DNA of 64,000 bases from the NCBI GenBank assembly GCA_964020085.1, contig OZ026595.1, forward strand, positions 17,080,984-17,144,983, in the 5' to 3' direction. Under the pieces are notes generated by a model. It made no database searches. It saw only the letters and a list, made by a program, of their open reading frames with translations, and had not been told where the DNA came from. This stretch comes from Micromussa lordhowensis (lineage: Eukaryota; Cnidaria; Anthozoa; Scleractinia; Lobophylliidae). Numbering within the stretch: the first letter of the stretch is position 1; every line of letters starts with the position of its first letter. Positions 1 through 12,943 of this stretch are shown here, piece by piece. Made by a program: the position numbers and the translations under genes.

Positions 1-1114
1 TAATTGTCTCAGTGACATCTTGACATCATGTAGACGGTCTGTCAATTTTTTTTTACTTTGGCTCAGTACATCAGGTAAAAAAGCCAGGGACTAGAAAAGA
101 ATCACCAAATCGATTTGAATCGTTTGAAGTTTAAGCGATAAAGAATCGATTTTTCATCGCCGCGCAGCTTTTCATTTCCACCCTAGTATAGTAGGACTGT
201 AGGTTTTTTAGCAGTTTTAATGTCTTCGTCCGCAGTGGTAGATTTTCAGCTGCTATTGTAAACTGACCAGTCTTCTCTATTGTGTTTATTGTTGCATGTA
301 GAGATAAATTTCCATAAAAATAAAAACTTGGTTACCCTTTTGTTTTGATAATTTGATGTCAAAATGAGACTTTGTGTTCTGAATTAGCTCTTCTTTAAAA
401 AAGAGAAATTCATGCAAATCGTCAGCTTTTCTAGTTGGCGCCGGCAAATGCTGGCTCTCAAAATAAATTTTGTTTCCAGCATACAATAATAACGTCATCT
501 ATTGATTGATTTGGACTGTTTGTAAAATAAATATTAGTTTTAATATTCAAAAGCTTTTACTGTGTGGGGCCAGGTGATGGCTTCCCGCGACATGGCAAAA
601 TTTTAGTTGATCTGAAATTCTGTAAGATGTCTGTTTAGGAATTAAAAACTTTGGCGACTAGCTTCTGTCTTGACGTATTAAATTCCTTAAAAGCTGATGT
701 TGGTGCTAGGCCGTTATCAACTTATCAATGTCTTCTTCAGTTGGTTAAGCGTTAATGAACTTTTCAGCTGGATTCACTTGAATGGCATTTGAGACTGCGA
801 TGTTCATTAAAAGTCGAAAGACTCACCCAGTTTCCTTCTTTCTCTTTAGATGGAACAAATGTTCGCCCTTTTGCCATGTTACTTGTACAGAGAGGACGTC
901 TATCTACTTGATCGTAATCGTTTACATCCCTCAAAAGTCTGCAGGGGTAGATTGTACTCGGTTTGACTTGCAGCTTGTTTTCAGTGAGTATCAATTCCCA
1001 GGTTGCCAAGACGCCATGGTAACCATGACCGCTGACCGCGATTGATCGCTGTCACGCTTGTTGATCAATGGCGGCCACTGGGGCAGTTATGTGTGCTTTC
1101 TTCTCTGTTTTTGT

Positions 1115-4100
1115 ATGAAGCGGTTCAGAAATTTGTCTATGGAAGGTGTAGGTCTTGCTCTTCGGAGTGTCATTTCCCGGGTTAAAGATGCAACGGCTAA
1201 GCGGTCAAGTGTAAGTGTAGAAGTTAAATTAAATATAAAATAATACTACTTTCACTTGAACCCTTAATTTCGAATCGTTTTTTTTTTACTTTTTTTGGAC
1301 TTTTCGTTGCTTCCATCACTTTTTATACTATAAACTTAATTCACTGATTGTAATGTTTTCAGTAACAAGGTTTAAAATCAAAAGTGATTAGGAGTCTGTT
1401 GAAAAGCAGAAATGCTTGAAGTAACGGACCCCTTTTGACAGCCATTACATAACCCCTGCATAACTTAAGTTGACTGCTTGTTTCACAAATTATTCAATAA
1501 GTTTAGGCGAATGATTCAATCAATTCAATCAAGGAAAATAAAAATAAACTCCCTTACTTTGCAAATTGTCATTGGTGGTATTGATTTTAGGATCTTCCTA
1601 AAACCACCCCTCGTCTTGTTGCTGTCAGCAAGTTGAAGCCAGCAGATTGCATAATTGAAGCTTATGAACATGGTCAGCGGCATTTTGGAGAGAACTATGT
1701 GAGTAAATTTTTGTTTGTGTCAAGCACTGGCATCTTAAAGTTGGGACCTGCCCACACTATTGTGTTTCCAATGATGTGCTTTTGTACAACATCAAAAGCT
1801 TCTGGTTCACACTGTCGTTTTGCTCTGTTTTACCCATCCACACTAAATTGCTCAAAATGCTGATATGCTATAGGACAACACCAGAGTGCTATTTGCTCAT
1901 GCAACGTAACACATTTTCATAAGCCTCCATACTATTATAAACGATGAGGCTCGGTTTTCAAATCTCGTCACTCTGGACAGTATTTTCAAATGCACAGGAG
2001 TAATATACAGGAATGGGTTTTGGATGAAAATGACGAGTGTGTATGATAGGCAAAAACTTGTCAAAAGTATGGACTGGGCCAAGTATAGTCAGTTTATTTA
2101 CAAATTATAATCACCCATAAATATTGGAATCTGATCAATACATGTGTGCAGATATCTACCATTTCCTTTCATGCCGAAAAAATTGACATCTGTGAAGCCT
2201 TGTCACTAATAGTATTCTTAGGCTAGTATTGTATTGTTTCTCCAGAATTCAGAGGTTCTGCTCTCTAACTGGTTGCTTGACAATAAGTGTTGTTAAAACT
2301 AAATTCTGACTATCAACACAAAATACTCAACATAATTTTTGCATTGTCATGTAGCACTCTTTGTTTTTGCTAAGGGGGTGTCTATTTGATTGATAAATAA
2401 ATGGTAGGTGAAGGTGATTTACAGTACTTACTGGGTTAACTTAATCATTTACATAGGTTCAAGAACTGATTGAAAAGTCAAATAATCCAAAGGTACGCTA
2501 TAAATGTTTTCTAAAGTTTGCAAAGTTTATCATATACAAAATTTAAGTATTCTGTTTTGAGGGTTTGGATAATAATAATTATTATCCAAACCCTCAAAAC
2601 AGAATACTTAAATTTTGGAGCAGCGTGAAAATGGCAAGTGGAACAAAGGATGGGTTTGGAGCAGTAGGATGAAAGAGATTATCATGCAGAGTTATTAAGG
2701 GGGAGGGAGTAGCCATTATTTTGGTTAGTTCTGAGCAACATGTAAAATAGGTGAGGTGTGTGGAACAGCATGTAGAACATGGATTATTAGTGTGTAGGAT
2801 GGTGACTGGATTCCTCAATTCAAGACTTTTGCTTAGTTCTGGAGCAGTGTGAAAGGACAAGTGAAAAAAAAAGGGAAAGAGTGTGGTGCGAGAAGGCAAG
2901 AGAATGTCTTTCTGTCATCTTCTTGCCACAAAATCGATTACCTTTTTCGACTTACCGTTCTTGATGCTGTTGACAGTTGCACTTGTTGAAATCAAGTTTC
3001 ATTCATAATTTTTGAGTGTACACTTGTCTAGTATTTTTTTATGCTGGATTCTTTGCAGTTTCATTGTTTTCCAATGTATGGAAATTTTCATACAAGTACT
3101 TTGATTTAGGACATACTGAGTACGTCCTTATAGCATTTAAGTAATCTGATACAGGACATACTCAGTACGTCCTTGTAGCAGTGAAGGAGTTAAAGATCAA
3201 ATATAGAATGTTGAAATTAAATTTCCACTAATTAATTATTTACCGGTAATAATATTATTACTTTGTAATAATTAATTAATGGAAGGAACACTTAACTGAT
3301 ACTGAATTTGTAAGTTCCATTTTTATGTGAAATACATTCAGTGACTAATAGGATTACTTAAATGTGATTTTCTTTTTAATCGACTACTTATTTCAGATTC
3401 AGGAACTTAAGGACATACGATGGCATTTCATTGGTCATTTACAGAGTAACAAATGCAACAATATTGTTGGTAAGGACTGAATAACGTTATTGTTTTTAGA
3501 ATGTGGTTGTAATACAAATTTTGGAATTAATTATTTTTGATCTTACTGATGCCCACAGGTGTCCCTAACCTTTTCATGATAGAGACTGTAGACAGTGCAA
3601 AGCTTGCAACCACACTCAACTCCTCTTGGGAAAAGCAAAACAGAACCAAGCCCCTTAATGTGATGGTTCAAGTGAACACAAGCAAGGAAGAAAGTTAGTG
3701 TTCCCTCTCAAGATGAGACATTGGGTTTTCTAATACTTTCTTTCTTTCCTATGGTCTCTTGACAGGTTAAAATATGCTGTGTGCGCATTAAGAAATGTGA
3801 CTGGTAAAAAAAAAAAAACACAGAAAGTTGTGTCTTATGGCTGGGACAGTGGATTTTACAGCATGGCTAGTGCATTAAAATTTTCACTTGCCTGATGGGC
3901 AAGTGAAGGTAAAATTTGCGGAAATAGGCCATATTTGTATTTTGGTATTGGACTGGAACTAGCCTGCAAATGAGGCTAATGCAGGGAGTCTTTTCAAGTG
4001 CGATGAAATGTATCTCTTTTTAGTGATATTCCCCCGCGTGAGCCTCCAGTCCAATGCCAAGAATATGAATATGGTCTATTGCAGTTTAAAGAAACTACGT

Positions 4101-7100
4101 GCTGTGTGTGCATTAACTGGTAAAAAAACAAAAACAAAGAAAGTTGTGTCTTATAGCTGGGACAGTGGATTACTTGTAACTGCTTGCTTAAAAACAGATT
4201 TTTTAAAAAAATGCAGTGATTAATTAATTTTACTGTTGACTGCTAGAGGTACCCAAAATGCCACTCAACCAACCCATAAATGTTAATTATTATATAGACA
4301 CGAGTATTTTACTGGAAAATACACCACTCGTAAAATTCATACGAAACCACATCCGGGACTCGAGTGGCATATTTTCCATATCCTCACTAGTGAGGATATC
4401 GATGATTTCACTGATAACAAGTTTGTCTCTTAAATTGTGCTACAATTCTTTGGTATATGATTGAAACATCTTCGGGTCTTCCTCGAAAGTCTTCACAATC
4501 TTCTGCAATCTTCGGCTATCTTCGGGAATTTTCGAAAGATGTTCGGCAATGTTCGTGTGACCTTTGGACAAGTTTTGGAGAATCTTTGGAAATCTTCAGA
4601 AAGTTGTTGGAAATCTTTGGAAAATCATCAAAAAGCTGTCATCAGTGTGTCTACATAATAAAAAGAACATTACACGCTAGCTCGAAGATATGAATTTTAT
4701 GTTCTCGTGGCAAAAACAATATCTCACACGTTCGCTGCACTCACTTGTGAGATATTGTTCTTGCCACTTGAACATAAAATTCATATCTTCTTGCCACCGT
4801 GTAATGTCCTCTAGTTATGTTTATATACTTAAGACAGATAACAAAACATCATTGTATGGAAAAAATGTCAAGAATGAGATGTACAAACATACACAATTTA
4901 CATGTGGCTAATGCTTAACACACTATTTAGTAGTGAACCTATAGGCATATCCTTCAGAGGTGCTTTAAAAAAGGGAGAAAGGGGGCGGGGCACTTTTGCT
5001 TGGAATCAATGTATATTGGGCACAGCTCTTGTCTGGCCAGCCTGGCTCATAAGCAAAGATCTACCTTTATACATGTGTTGCAAGATGTACATGTATAGAA
5101 ACGCTGACTACATATTTCAATTGACACTTGATTGCTTGTTAAATTCATATATCACACATTTCCACTGATTTTGTTTCATTGCAGGTAAAAGTGGATGTTC
5201 AAGTGACCATTGTGTAGAGCTTGTGGAACATATCATCTTGCACTGTCCTCATTTGAAGTTTTCAGGACTAATGACTATTGGTGAAATGAATTACGACTGG
5301 AGTCAAGGGGCAAATCCTGATTTTATTGTATGCACAAATGTGTTCTTTAGATTAATTACCAGTAGTGAACTGTTGTACATACAGTAAAACCTCTATTACG
5401 AGGCCAGCAATTAAATTGCCACCCCTATTAGGTACCTAGCCTGCGTTTCCAAAAAAGCGTGCAAAGGAAACAAAACTGCAAGTAAATGCAAAAAATAAAG
5501 AGCATGGGGAGGGGGTGAAGCCAGCAAAGGAAACACCTGCAATCAGTCCCAGACATTGAACGCCCCCAAACATGGCGCGCTCCTTTGGGGCACCAACAGT
5601 CGCATGAGAAACAATGATCATTAACGTTGGGTAAATCATTTTTGACAATAGATGTGCACAATACATGTTCACAATACATGTTCATGGAATATGTCAAACT
5701 TTTTTCTTTGAAAGCCAATACTTAGATACTTTTAAAACATATCTTGCAATGGAAATGAGCTGATACAAAGAGTAAGCACATATGGCAAATGTTAAAAAGA
5801 GGTGTCAACCATAAAGACCTGTGAGCTATAAAAAATTGCAAAAGAACTGTCTTACTCACTGTCTTTCTTTGAGGGTGGCTGTTTAATACAGGTTGCCACT
5901 GTGTTGCCACATGTAACTGTTGTTACATGTATTTTCAACATGAAAAAGAGTGGGGACCCTTGATTAAACATTCTACTTTGGATTGTAGCTAAGTTCCTGT
6001 TCTTAGCCACCCCTTAAGCCACTTTACTCTGACTCCAACCTGGGGTATGAATGAGAACTTTAAGGCCAACCTGACAAAATGCTGTGGGTCCTGGTCTTCT
6101 GCAATGTACTACCCTAAGTAGGTGTAACAATACTTCTGGGTGCTTCATGCTACAGAAACTGAGATAAACTCTGCTAGCCTTCTGTGGTGGTGTTCTTGTT
6201 GGTTGAGATTGCTGAATGTTTCTGCTCACATATCTATTCTCCATCGTGAATTTGCCAGAAAACAAAAGTCTTTGGGGCATGGAGGGGGTGGGACAATATT
6301 TTTCCTTCCCCTCCTCCTTACCCCTACCTATCAGAATAATCCCCCCCCCCCCCCGCTCTCCAAGCCTCCCCTATTTGTGCTGCCCTTGCTCACTAAAATA
6401 ATACAGCAATTAAATTTACAGACTAGGACAGCTGTTTTGTTAAGTTCTCAAGTGAGCATAAAAAATTGTAAAGCTACAATACATGTTGACCTGTCTTACT
6501 TTAGTGTTATTCTTTCTTTTCAGTGTTTAGTAGAATGCCGGAAAAATGTTTGTGAAAAACTAGGCCTTAGTCTGGAAGATGTGGAATTGAGCATGGGAAT
6601 GTCAAATGATTTTGAAAAAGCAGTAAGTGCATTTGTTTGTTAACATCTTAAGGTGATTTGAAATAGTTTTCATTTTCCCGAGACAAGTTCACAAATTCTT
6701 TTCTAAATTATGTTTGGTTCATCATATCACTATGAAATGTGGCACAGAAATAAAAGAAACATCATAGATTCATTACATGACATTCATTTCAGAAAACCTG
6801 TTACTATAGCAACCATATGACGCATTCAGTTGAGCCCCTAAAATCGAAATCCATTGTCTTTTTTTAAAAAATTGGTCAGTGAAATCTTCTCAAACTGCAA
6901 TATTATATGTCACCAGAAATGACCTTCAAAATATTTCAGTTTTAAAAAAATCTATAGGTTAGATTAAGAAAAAATCCTCTTTTTGACTGTTATTCTCTTA
7001 TTTTTTTTCCTGCCTACAGAATTTTTTAAAAATCGGACTATGTATGCAGCCAATTGATCCTGGTTATCACCGAAAAAATGAAAAAAATCCACCGAGCGGA

Positions 7101-8609
7101 AGCGGAAATATGAGCGATTAAAGTTATAAAAACTACAAAATTTTGACACGACAAGATCAGCATTTGCGCATGTGCGTCAACTGCACGTGCGAGATTTGGC
7201 TTGTTGATTTCGCTGTTGGCAGTGTTTTGTACATGTGATGTTTTGTTCTACAAGATTCTAAAACAACTTCCAATGGGCGATTTTACCAAAGTAGCTGGAT
7301 GTTATGTTCCTCGTGGCGTGGATCGACTTGATGCTGAATTTGTTGTACATCACAGTCGCCATATTTGTTTACTTGGCTTTGTGGGTTTTAAAAACCGTGC
7401 CGCGCGCGACATTAGAACCCAGTTTGTGCGCGCCATAAAACTATTTCGAACCACATAAAACATGTTGAAAGTTGCAATTCTTTTTAAGGTGTTTCCAGTA
7501 CTTTCCAAGACTTAGAGCTTGGTGAGTCATTATAACCACTCTATATCAGTTGATACCAAAATCATGGTATCAAAAAACTGCCCAATCATCGGTGAACAAG
7601 TTACTGTCAATTTTATGGCACAATAGGTTACCATAGCAGCAATATGACCTGTTAAAAACACCCTTAATTTTAGCTTTAAGCACTTATAACTCGAAAACGA
7701 GCTCGATGACCCCCATTTTTTATTACCAAATTGTAATCAGCATGATAAGATGCAACTTTTTGCAAAGTTTAAAAAACTTCAACGGAGGGGGTTCAGAGCC
7801 ACCTTAAATTTTCGAAAATTTAAGGTGACTCTGAAAAATTTAAATTCTCAGGTCAAACATCGTAATTTATCCCCTTTATCCCTCATACTAATAATTAGTT
7901 TTTCTTCGCTAAAATAGTTTCATTTTTGTTTGGTCTGAGTCTTTATCCTTAATTATTTTTGTTAATATCTCACTTTGTCACGCTATTTATTGCATAATTT
8001 CATTTTATTTCTCATTGTACAACTGATGATGGATGATATCTTTGTCTTCATTAAAAAATGAACTTCAAAAGCATTGTATGGTTCATCAAAGCAATAATAA
8101 TAATAATAGTAATAACAATAATAATAATAACCATTATGATAATAATTAATAGTAGTAATAATAATAATCATAATCATAATAATAGTGATAATAATAATAA
8201 TAGTAATAGTAATAATAATAATAGTAATTTCCTATTATAATAATTTCCCCTTTTTGTACTGAAAACATTAAAAATCTCGAAAAATTCAAAATCTAAATAT
8301 CTGATAAATCTAAAAGGCAAATGGCAAAACTTAAAACCCTATAATAATAGTAATAATAATAATAATAGTAATAATAATAATAGTGATAATAATAGTAATA
8401 GTAATAACAATAATAATAGTAGTAATAATAATAGTAAAAATAATAACAGTAATAATAATAATAATAATAATAAATTAATTAAAAAGTAATAACAACATTA
8501 GTAACAAATTCTTAAAAAAACTAAAATTTACAATATATGATCTTTTTTTTGTTACATAATAATTAGTAACTGTCTTCTTTTTAAATTTTTTAAATTAATA
8601 GTAATAATA

Positions 8610-8648
<39 letters not shown>

Positions 8649-8761
8649 GAGAATAGCAATAAATTATCTTAATGAAATATATCACAAAATACTAAAATCG
8701 TTCATACTAAAATCGTTCATAAAATCGTTCATACTGGGAATACGCTGTCTCAAACATTCAC

Positions 8762-8797
<36 letters not shown>

Positions 8798-9761
8798 TAA
8801 ATAATAATAATAATAACAATAACAATAGATTAATAAATTTACTACTAATACAATAACAATAGTTCTACGTATAAAATTACAATTTGACCTAAAAAGAAGA
8901 AATCATAAAGCAATTTAAAGATAAAAATTATAAATTCGATAATCAATTAACAGACTTTACTATTAAAATTTCAATTGAATATTAGAAACTAGCTGAGTCT
9001 TGTAATCAAAGTCATTGTCAAAAAAAAAAGAAAGAAAAACAACTAATAAATAGCTGCTTCAGCCATTTCAATGTCAACGAAAAGAAAACTATCGGATTCG
9101 TGCTTGGGTTTTCTCTACATCCAGATCGGCGTCACCCATCTCTATATTGTTCCTTCTCTTGATAGTGCGTGAACCCCTTAGGCATAGAAGAACCGCTTTC
9201 AAAATTGCAAAAGAGACTTTGGTTCTGACCCATGCGATAGTCGTGGAGTAGTCTTCCCCTTTCTTAATTGCCAAAAGCTCCGCTAGTCTGCTGTGGTATC
9301 GTTTGCATTAATAATAATTTGCATTAATAATAATAATAAGTAATAAGAAGTGAGAACAAACTGTATTTCTCTCACTTGGCACTGGCTGCAGCATTGGTTC
9401 TTAACATTATACAAGTTGTTGTGATTGGCCAGTTTCAGTGGATCATCTCTGATCTGCTCTTTCCTTCTTACTCCCTAGAATGTCCTGTAGTGCTAAACAG
9501 CCCATGTTTCTTTTTTGGTAGATTTTATTGGGCAGTACCAATGTACGAGTAGGCAGTACCATATTTGGTGCAAGACTACCGAGACATCCAAGCAATGCCT
9601 CCACAGTGCCGGGAACTTCTCAGCCCACCCCTCAGATGCCAAAATCGACACCTGATGTATCACAAGTCAACATTAGCAAGGATATGTTACAAAACTTGAA
9701 CATAGACAATGAAGTCACACCCAAAAGAAGTCCACATTCTGCACGTAGCAATGCAACATAA
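1115..9761 (+). CDS. PLPBP: Pyridoxal phosphate homeostasis protein (YggS/PROSC family), 8 coding exons
   Basis: This is a PLP-binding, non-enzymatic fold-III alanine-racemase-like protein that buffers free vitamin B6 in cytosol and mitochondria. Coding exons are 1115-1210, 1591-1698, 2457-2492, 3397-3469, 3559-3693, 5185-5327, 6524-6622 and 9522-9761. The joins keep one frame of 930 nt (309 residues). Visible family motifs in order are [11 protein letters not shown] (first Lys is the expected PLP Schiff-base residue), [63 protein letters not shown] and [15 protein letters not shown]. The start is ATG 1115; ATG 1139 (MEGVGLAL) is the alternative and matches the core family start. The C-terminal tail after GAR is longer than in vertebrates, low in complexity and rich in Ser, Thr and Pro. 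A possible poly(A) signal AATAAA lies at 9968-9973. The last intron carries a large microsatellite. Confidence 0.93.
2537..2617. repeat. Perfect 81-bp palindrome in PLPBP intron 3
   Basis: The 40-base arms 2537-2576 and 2578-2617 are exact reverse complements around a single central base at 2577. I paired every position and found no mismatch; the flanking bases (2536/2618) do not pair. Transcribed RNA would form a complete hairpin. Confidence 0.95.
3108..3180. repeat. Two near-identical ~27-bp direct repeats
   Basis: Copies at 3108-3134 and 3153-3180 differ at a few bases. Each contains an imperfect self-complementary core (GGACATACTGAGTACGTCC-like). They lie in PLPBP intron 3 and no function is evident. 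Confidence 0.7.
4667..4807. mobile_element. Foldback (MITE-like) element
   Basis: Inner arms starting GAAGATATGAATTTTATG and ending with its complement (4684-4790) flank a short loop. An outer complementary pair (ACATTACACG at 4668 and CGTGTAATGT at 4798) extends the foldback. It contains no coding capacity and sits in PLPBP intron 5. Confidence 0.6.
6087..6180 (+). mobile_element. 3' fragment of a tRNA-derived SINE
   Basis: The stretch GCTTCATGCTACAGAAAC...ATAAACTC matches the tail of the full SINE at 39371-39651, including the upstream CTGCRATGKACTA block. The tRNA-related head is missing, so this is a truncated copy inside PLPBP intron 6. Confidence 0.65.
8085..8830. repeat. AAT/TAA microsatellite cluster in PLPBP intron 7
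   Basis: Blocks of (AAT)n/(TAG/TAA)n repeats at about 8085-8235, 8340-8475, 8600-8650 and 8760-8830 are separated by short A+T-rich unique stretches. They lie within the intron between PLPBP exons 7 and 8. The apparent small ORFs here (runs of Asn, Ile or Tyr) are translations of the repeat, not genes. Confidence 0.9.
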
Positions 9762-11040
9762 CGATAGAAATTGTTTTGTGGGAAATGCACTATTGTGGCT
9801 TTGATACCAGGGATTCTGCTGTGAGCAGGCTGGGTCGTACTAAAACCTCAACTCAAAGTCCGCCATATTCTCCTCCCTTAGAATCGTTTTTGCGAGTGAT
9901 TTTTTAAGGTACAATGCTAAATTTGAAAGAAAGACTCAGAACTCAGAATTCAGAACTCAGGACTCAGAATAAACATTACAAGAACTGTATGACAAACAGT
10001 TTAGATCTTGGGAGTGAAAGGGTTTATGTGAATTTTGTAGTCCAGTTTTGTAAAGCTCCGTTTTCGTGACGGATTAGTGTGGACGGTAGGCCTAACCGTA
10101 GAAATAAAGTTGCGTTTTCAAATTTCTCCGGCGTGGTATGGACGCTGCCTAGAATTCCTGTGCGGGTATTGTATTTTGACTAGTGCTTGCCAAAATGCAG
10201 GCCTGAACTCGTGTAAGATGTATTTTTTGACACGCTTTCTCTCCACACCGGTCACAATTGCACCGAGTCAGTGCAGTCGATGCCAAAACCGCGACAAGGT
10301 CTTTTCCGTTTCTGAATTACGAACTTCTTTCACTCGGGGAACAGTTTCAGATGTGAAAAGTACCTACATATAATATGGTAATATGAGCCTTATGCATAGG
10401 AAGCCCTAAACCCACTCATTCATATTATGTAGGTTGCATGACGCAATATAAAGTTCATCGGAAACTGATTCCCGACTTTATATTTCTCTGAATGCATGCC
10501 GTATCGACCATTTCCATTGCAACATATTTTCATTGTACTTAGCTTGAACCCGAACACTGGTACATGATACAATGTATCTGTATTGTATCCCGTCAAAAAA
10601 ATTTTTAGATGCAATAAAATAAGCCACACGTAGAATTATTTTTTTCCGGACCCTGTTATTATTGATGCGTAACCATAGTACCGTAGTACCATATTACTGA
10701 AAATTTAGCATAAAGTTTACTTAAACTTTATATCTCATACTTGATATGTCGCATTTTGGTTCCTTGTGCATGAACGCATTCTTTTTTATAACTTCCTGAG
10801 TGAATTCTTTATTGATTAGTTGATATCCGGGACTTCCCCGTGGGCTGAGAATATGTTAAATATATTTGGCTGGTCACGCAACGTTTCTCTCGACAAGACA
10901 AGGCAAGTATACAATTTCCCAAGGTTGCTATTTATAAACAGCGTAAAACTCTCACTCGATGCTTCCGATTTTCGGGCAATGATAAGTTGAATATTGTCTT
11001 GTTGTGTAATCCTGTTGAAACAACGTCATATGATTATCAC
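9762..11040. other. PLPBP - ZNFX1 copy A spacer
   Basis: No convincing gene is seen. The stretch contains the probable PLPBP poly(A) region (AATAAA at 9968-9973), a short inverted repeat around 10360-10435, and otherwise unremarkable A+T-rich sequence. Confidence 0.5.
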
Positions 11041-11070
11041 AGCTTCTTGCGCGAAACTTCCCTCTTTCCC

Positions 11071-11130
11071 AGAAGCGCACTTTCGGTTTCTGAGAAATTT
11101 TGCTGCGATCTCATTGGCTCGAGGTACAAT
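11071..11130 (+). promoter_or_regulatory. Copy A promoter block: ISRE-like plus GAS-like composite
   Basis: TTTCGGTTTC at 11081-11090 is the complement of GAAACCGAAA, a perfect GAAANNGAAA IRF/ISRE core. TTCTGAGAA at 11088-11096 is a TTCNNNGAA STAT/GAS-type palindrome that overlaps its end. An inverted CCAAT box (ATTGG) follows about 20 bases downstream. The same arrangement precedes copies B and C. A plausible 5' noncoding exon ends at the donor 11367|GTAAGC and continues at the acceptor before 12863, upstream of the ATG at 12944. Factor binding is inferred. Confidence 0.55.
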
Positions 11131-12943
11131 TGTTTTTTTCAAGACAATCAGCAAACGTAACCAGAAATTTGCTTTACTCGCTTGAAGAGTAACTTACAGC
11201 TGAAAACAGGGCTTTTGCTTGGATAAATCCCTTAGAAGTGGCTTACGATAGTTCAGAAATAATGGAGAAAGCGCCGACCCAATTTTGAACGCCCTTGATG
11301 CTGGTAGAGCGGATATATGACTTCGTCGTCACAGATTCGAGGCACGGTACGACACGGCAAGCCTTCAGTAAGCATTATTCTATTTCTGTGTTTTTATAAG
11401 ATCCACTAAGGTTTGAATTTGGCGTACACGGTGGCTAGAAAGGATATAACCCCGAAATTTCTGCCTTTATTAGTCTATTTAATTTAAAATTCGTAAAAAC
11501 AGCCTAACCTTATACCTTCTTAATGGTTGCATCAACTTGCATGAAGCACTTCGACTTCGACTTCGATCAAACTCCCTTCAGTTCTAGTTGCTATAACAAA
11601 ACTAAAAGAAAGGAGAACTTAATTGGTCGATGTCTAGGGACTAAGTTTGCAATATACACTAACATAAAGTGCGATTTTCGCCACTTCCGTGTAGCAGAGA
11701 TATCAGTGACGTCACCTATTGTTATTAATATGCCAACCAGAGAAATATTGGCTGGTGAAACAAAGAATTTACACTGGGGTATCTAAAAGATAGTAATGCT
11801 GCGGCACATTCTGTTGATAGTGACATATTTTACGCAGTGACTTATCTATCTGCGCGTTCCAAGACTTGCTGTAACATTTATTTCTCAAAGTAGTGTCAAA
11901 TTGTGCTGTGTAACTTAAAATCTGTCCTTGTATGCATCAACTTCATACATGATGACGCATCGATGGCGAGGTGTGACAAAAAAGCACATAGTGATCTGAA
12001 CTACATGTATGTTTGGACATAAAACGATACACATCAACCTCCCCTTTACCAGATCGCGAAAATCGATACATGTGGAAATTGTAGGAGCAGAAGTCTAACT
12101 TATAAATTCTGTACTGGTACGCATTAAATGTCTCTAGAATGTTGACAGACTGTGCGGAGAACGCGTCCATCGCGATGTGTGAAAATGCTAACGCTTTAGC
12201 TTTAATTCATGTTTGGATGAATAGATCGCAGCATGGTATATGAAAGTAGCGTGTTGTACGGTTTTCGTTTATTTTTTAATTATTCTACAAGCTTTAGTAA
12301 CGACGATTTCTCTTTATTTACAAATTCGACCAAGGAGGCGAGACTGCTAAGAAATGAAGAAGTTAAAATTAAGTTGTCACAATTAATCATCCAGATTTAT
12401 AAACTTTAATTTCACTTACTGCATTAAGGACAAAAGCAAGACTTGTGAAAGTCAAGCACGATCACCTTCACATCGTTTCACAGGTAAATCAGAGCAAAAC
12501 AAACCACTAATCTTTCCCACTGAAATCTACGCGAATTAAGACGACGGCTCGACGGTGTGACATCCTCGTGTTGTTCGTGGCGCAATGCACTCTGGTAAAA
12601 AGTGACGCAGTGCACTCTGGTTAAATGCAATGCATTCTGGTAAAAAGTGATGAATTCGAGAATTCGTATCCCCTTCTATATATTCTTCTTAAATCCTGTT
12701 TATATGTTGCTGTTCGCTCGCTTCGCTCGCTGCGCAGCAATAACATTTTCGTTTTTCAGATGACGTTCGTTTGAGGAACAAAAGCTCTCGGACACACGTC
12801 CACATTGTCCTAATGATTCAACTTTTGTTTGTAAAGTTTTGTCATCTTTCGTCTTATTTCAGAAGAGCTGAACAGGAATCGAAGAAATAAAGACGGTCGC
12901 AGTTTAAATCCCTGGAAACTTCTCTGGTGTCCACGGAGAAGCC

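Noticed and set aside
782..1045. Plus-strand ORF upstream of PLPBP
   Set aside because: Sequence is not protein-like and it overlaps the better minus-strand candidate.
8058..8240. Small ORFs rich in Ile, Asn or Tyr
   Set aside because: Direct translations of the AAT/TAA microsatellite.
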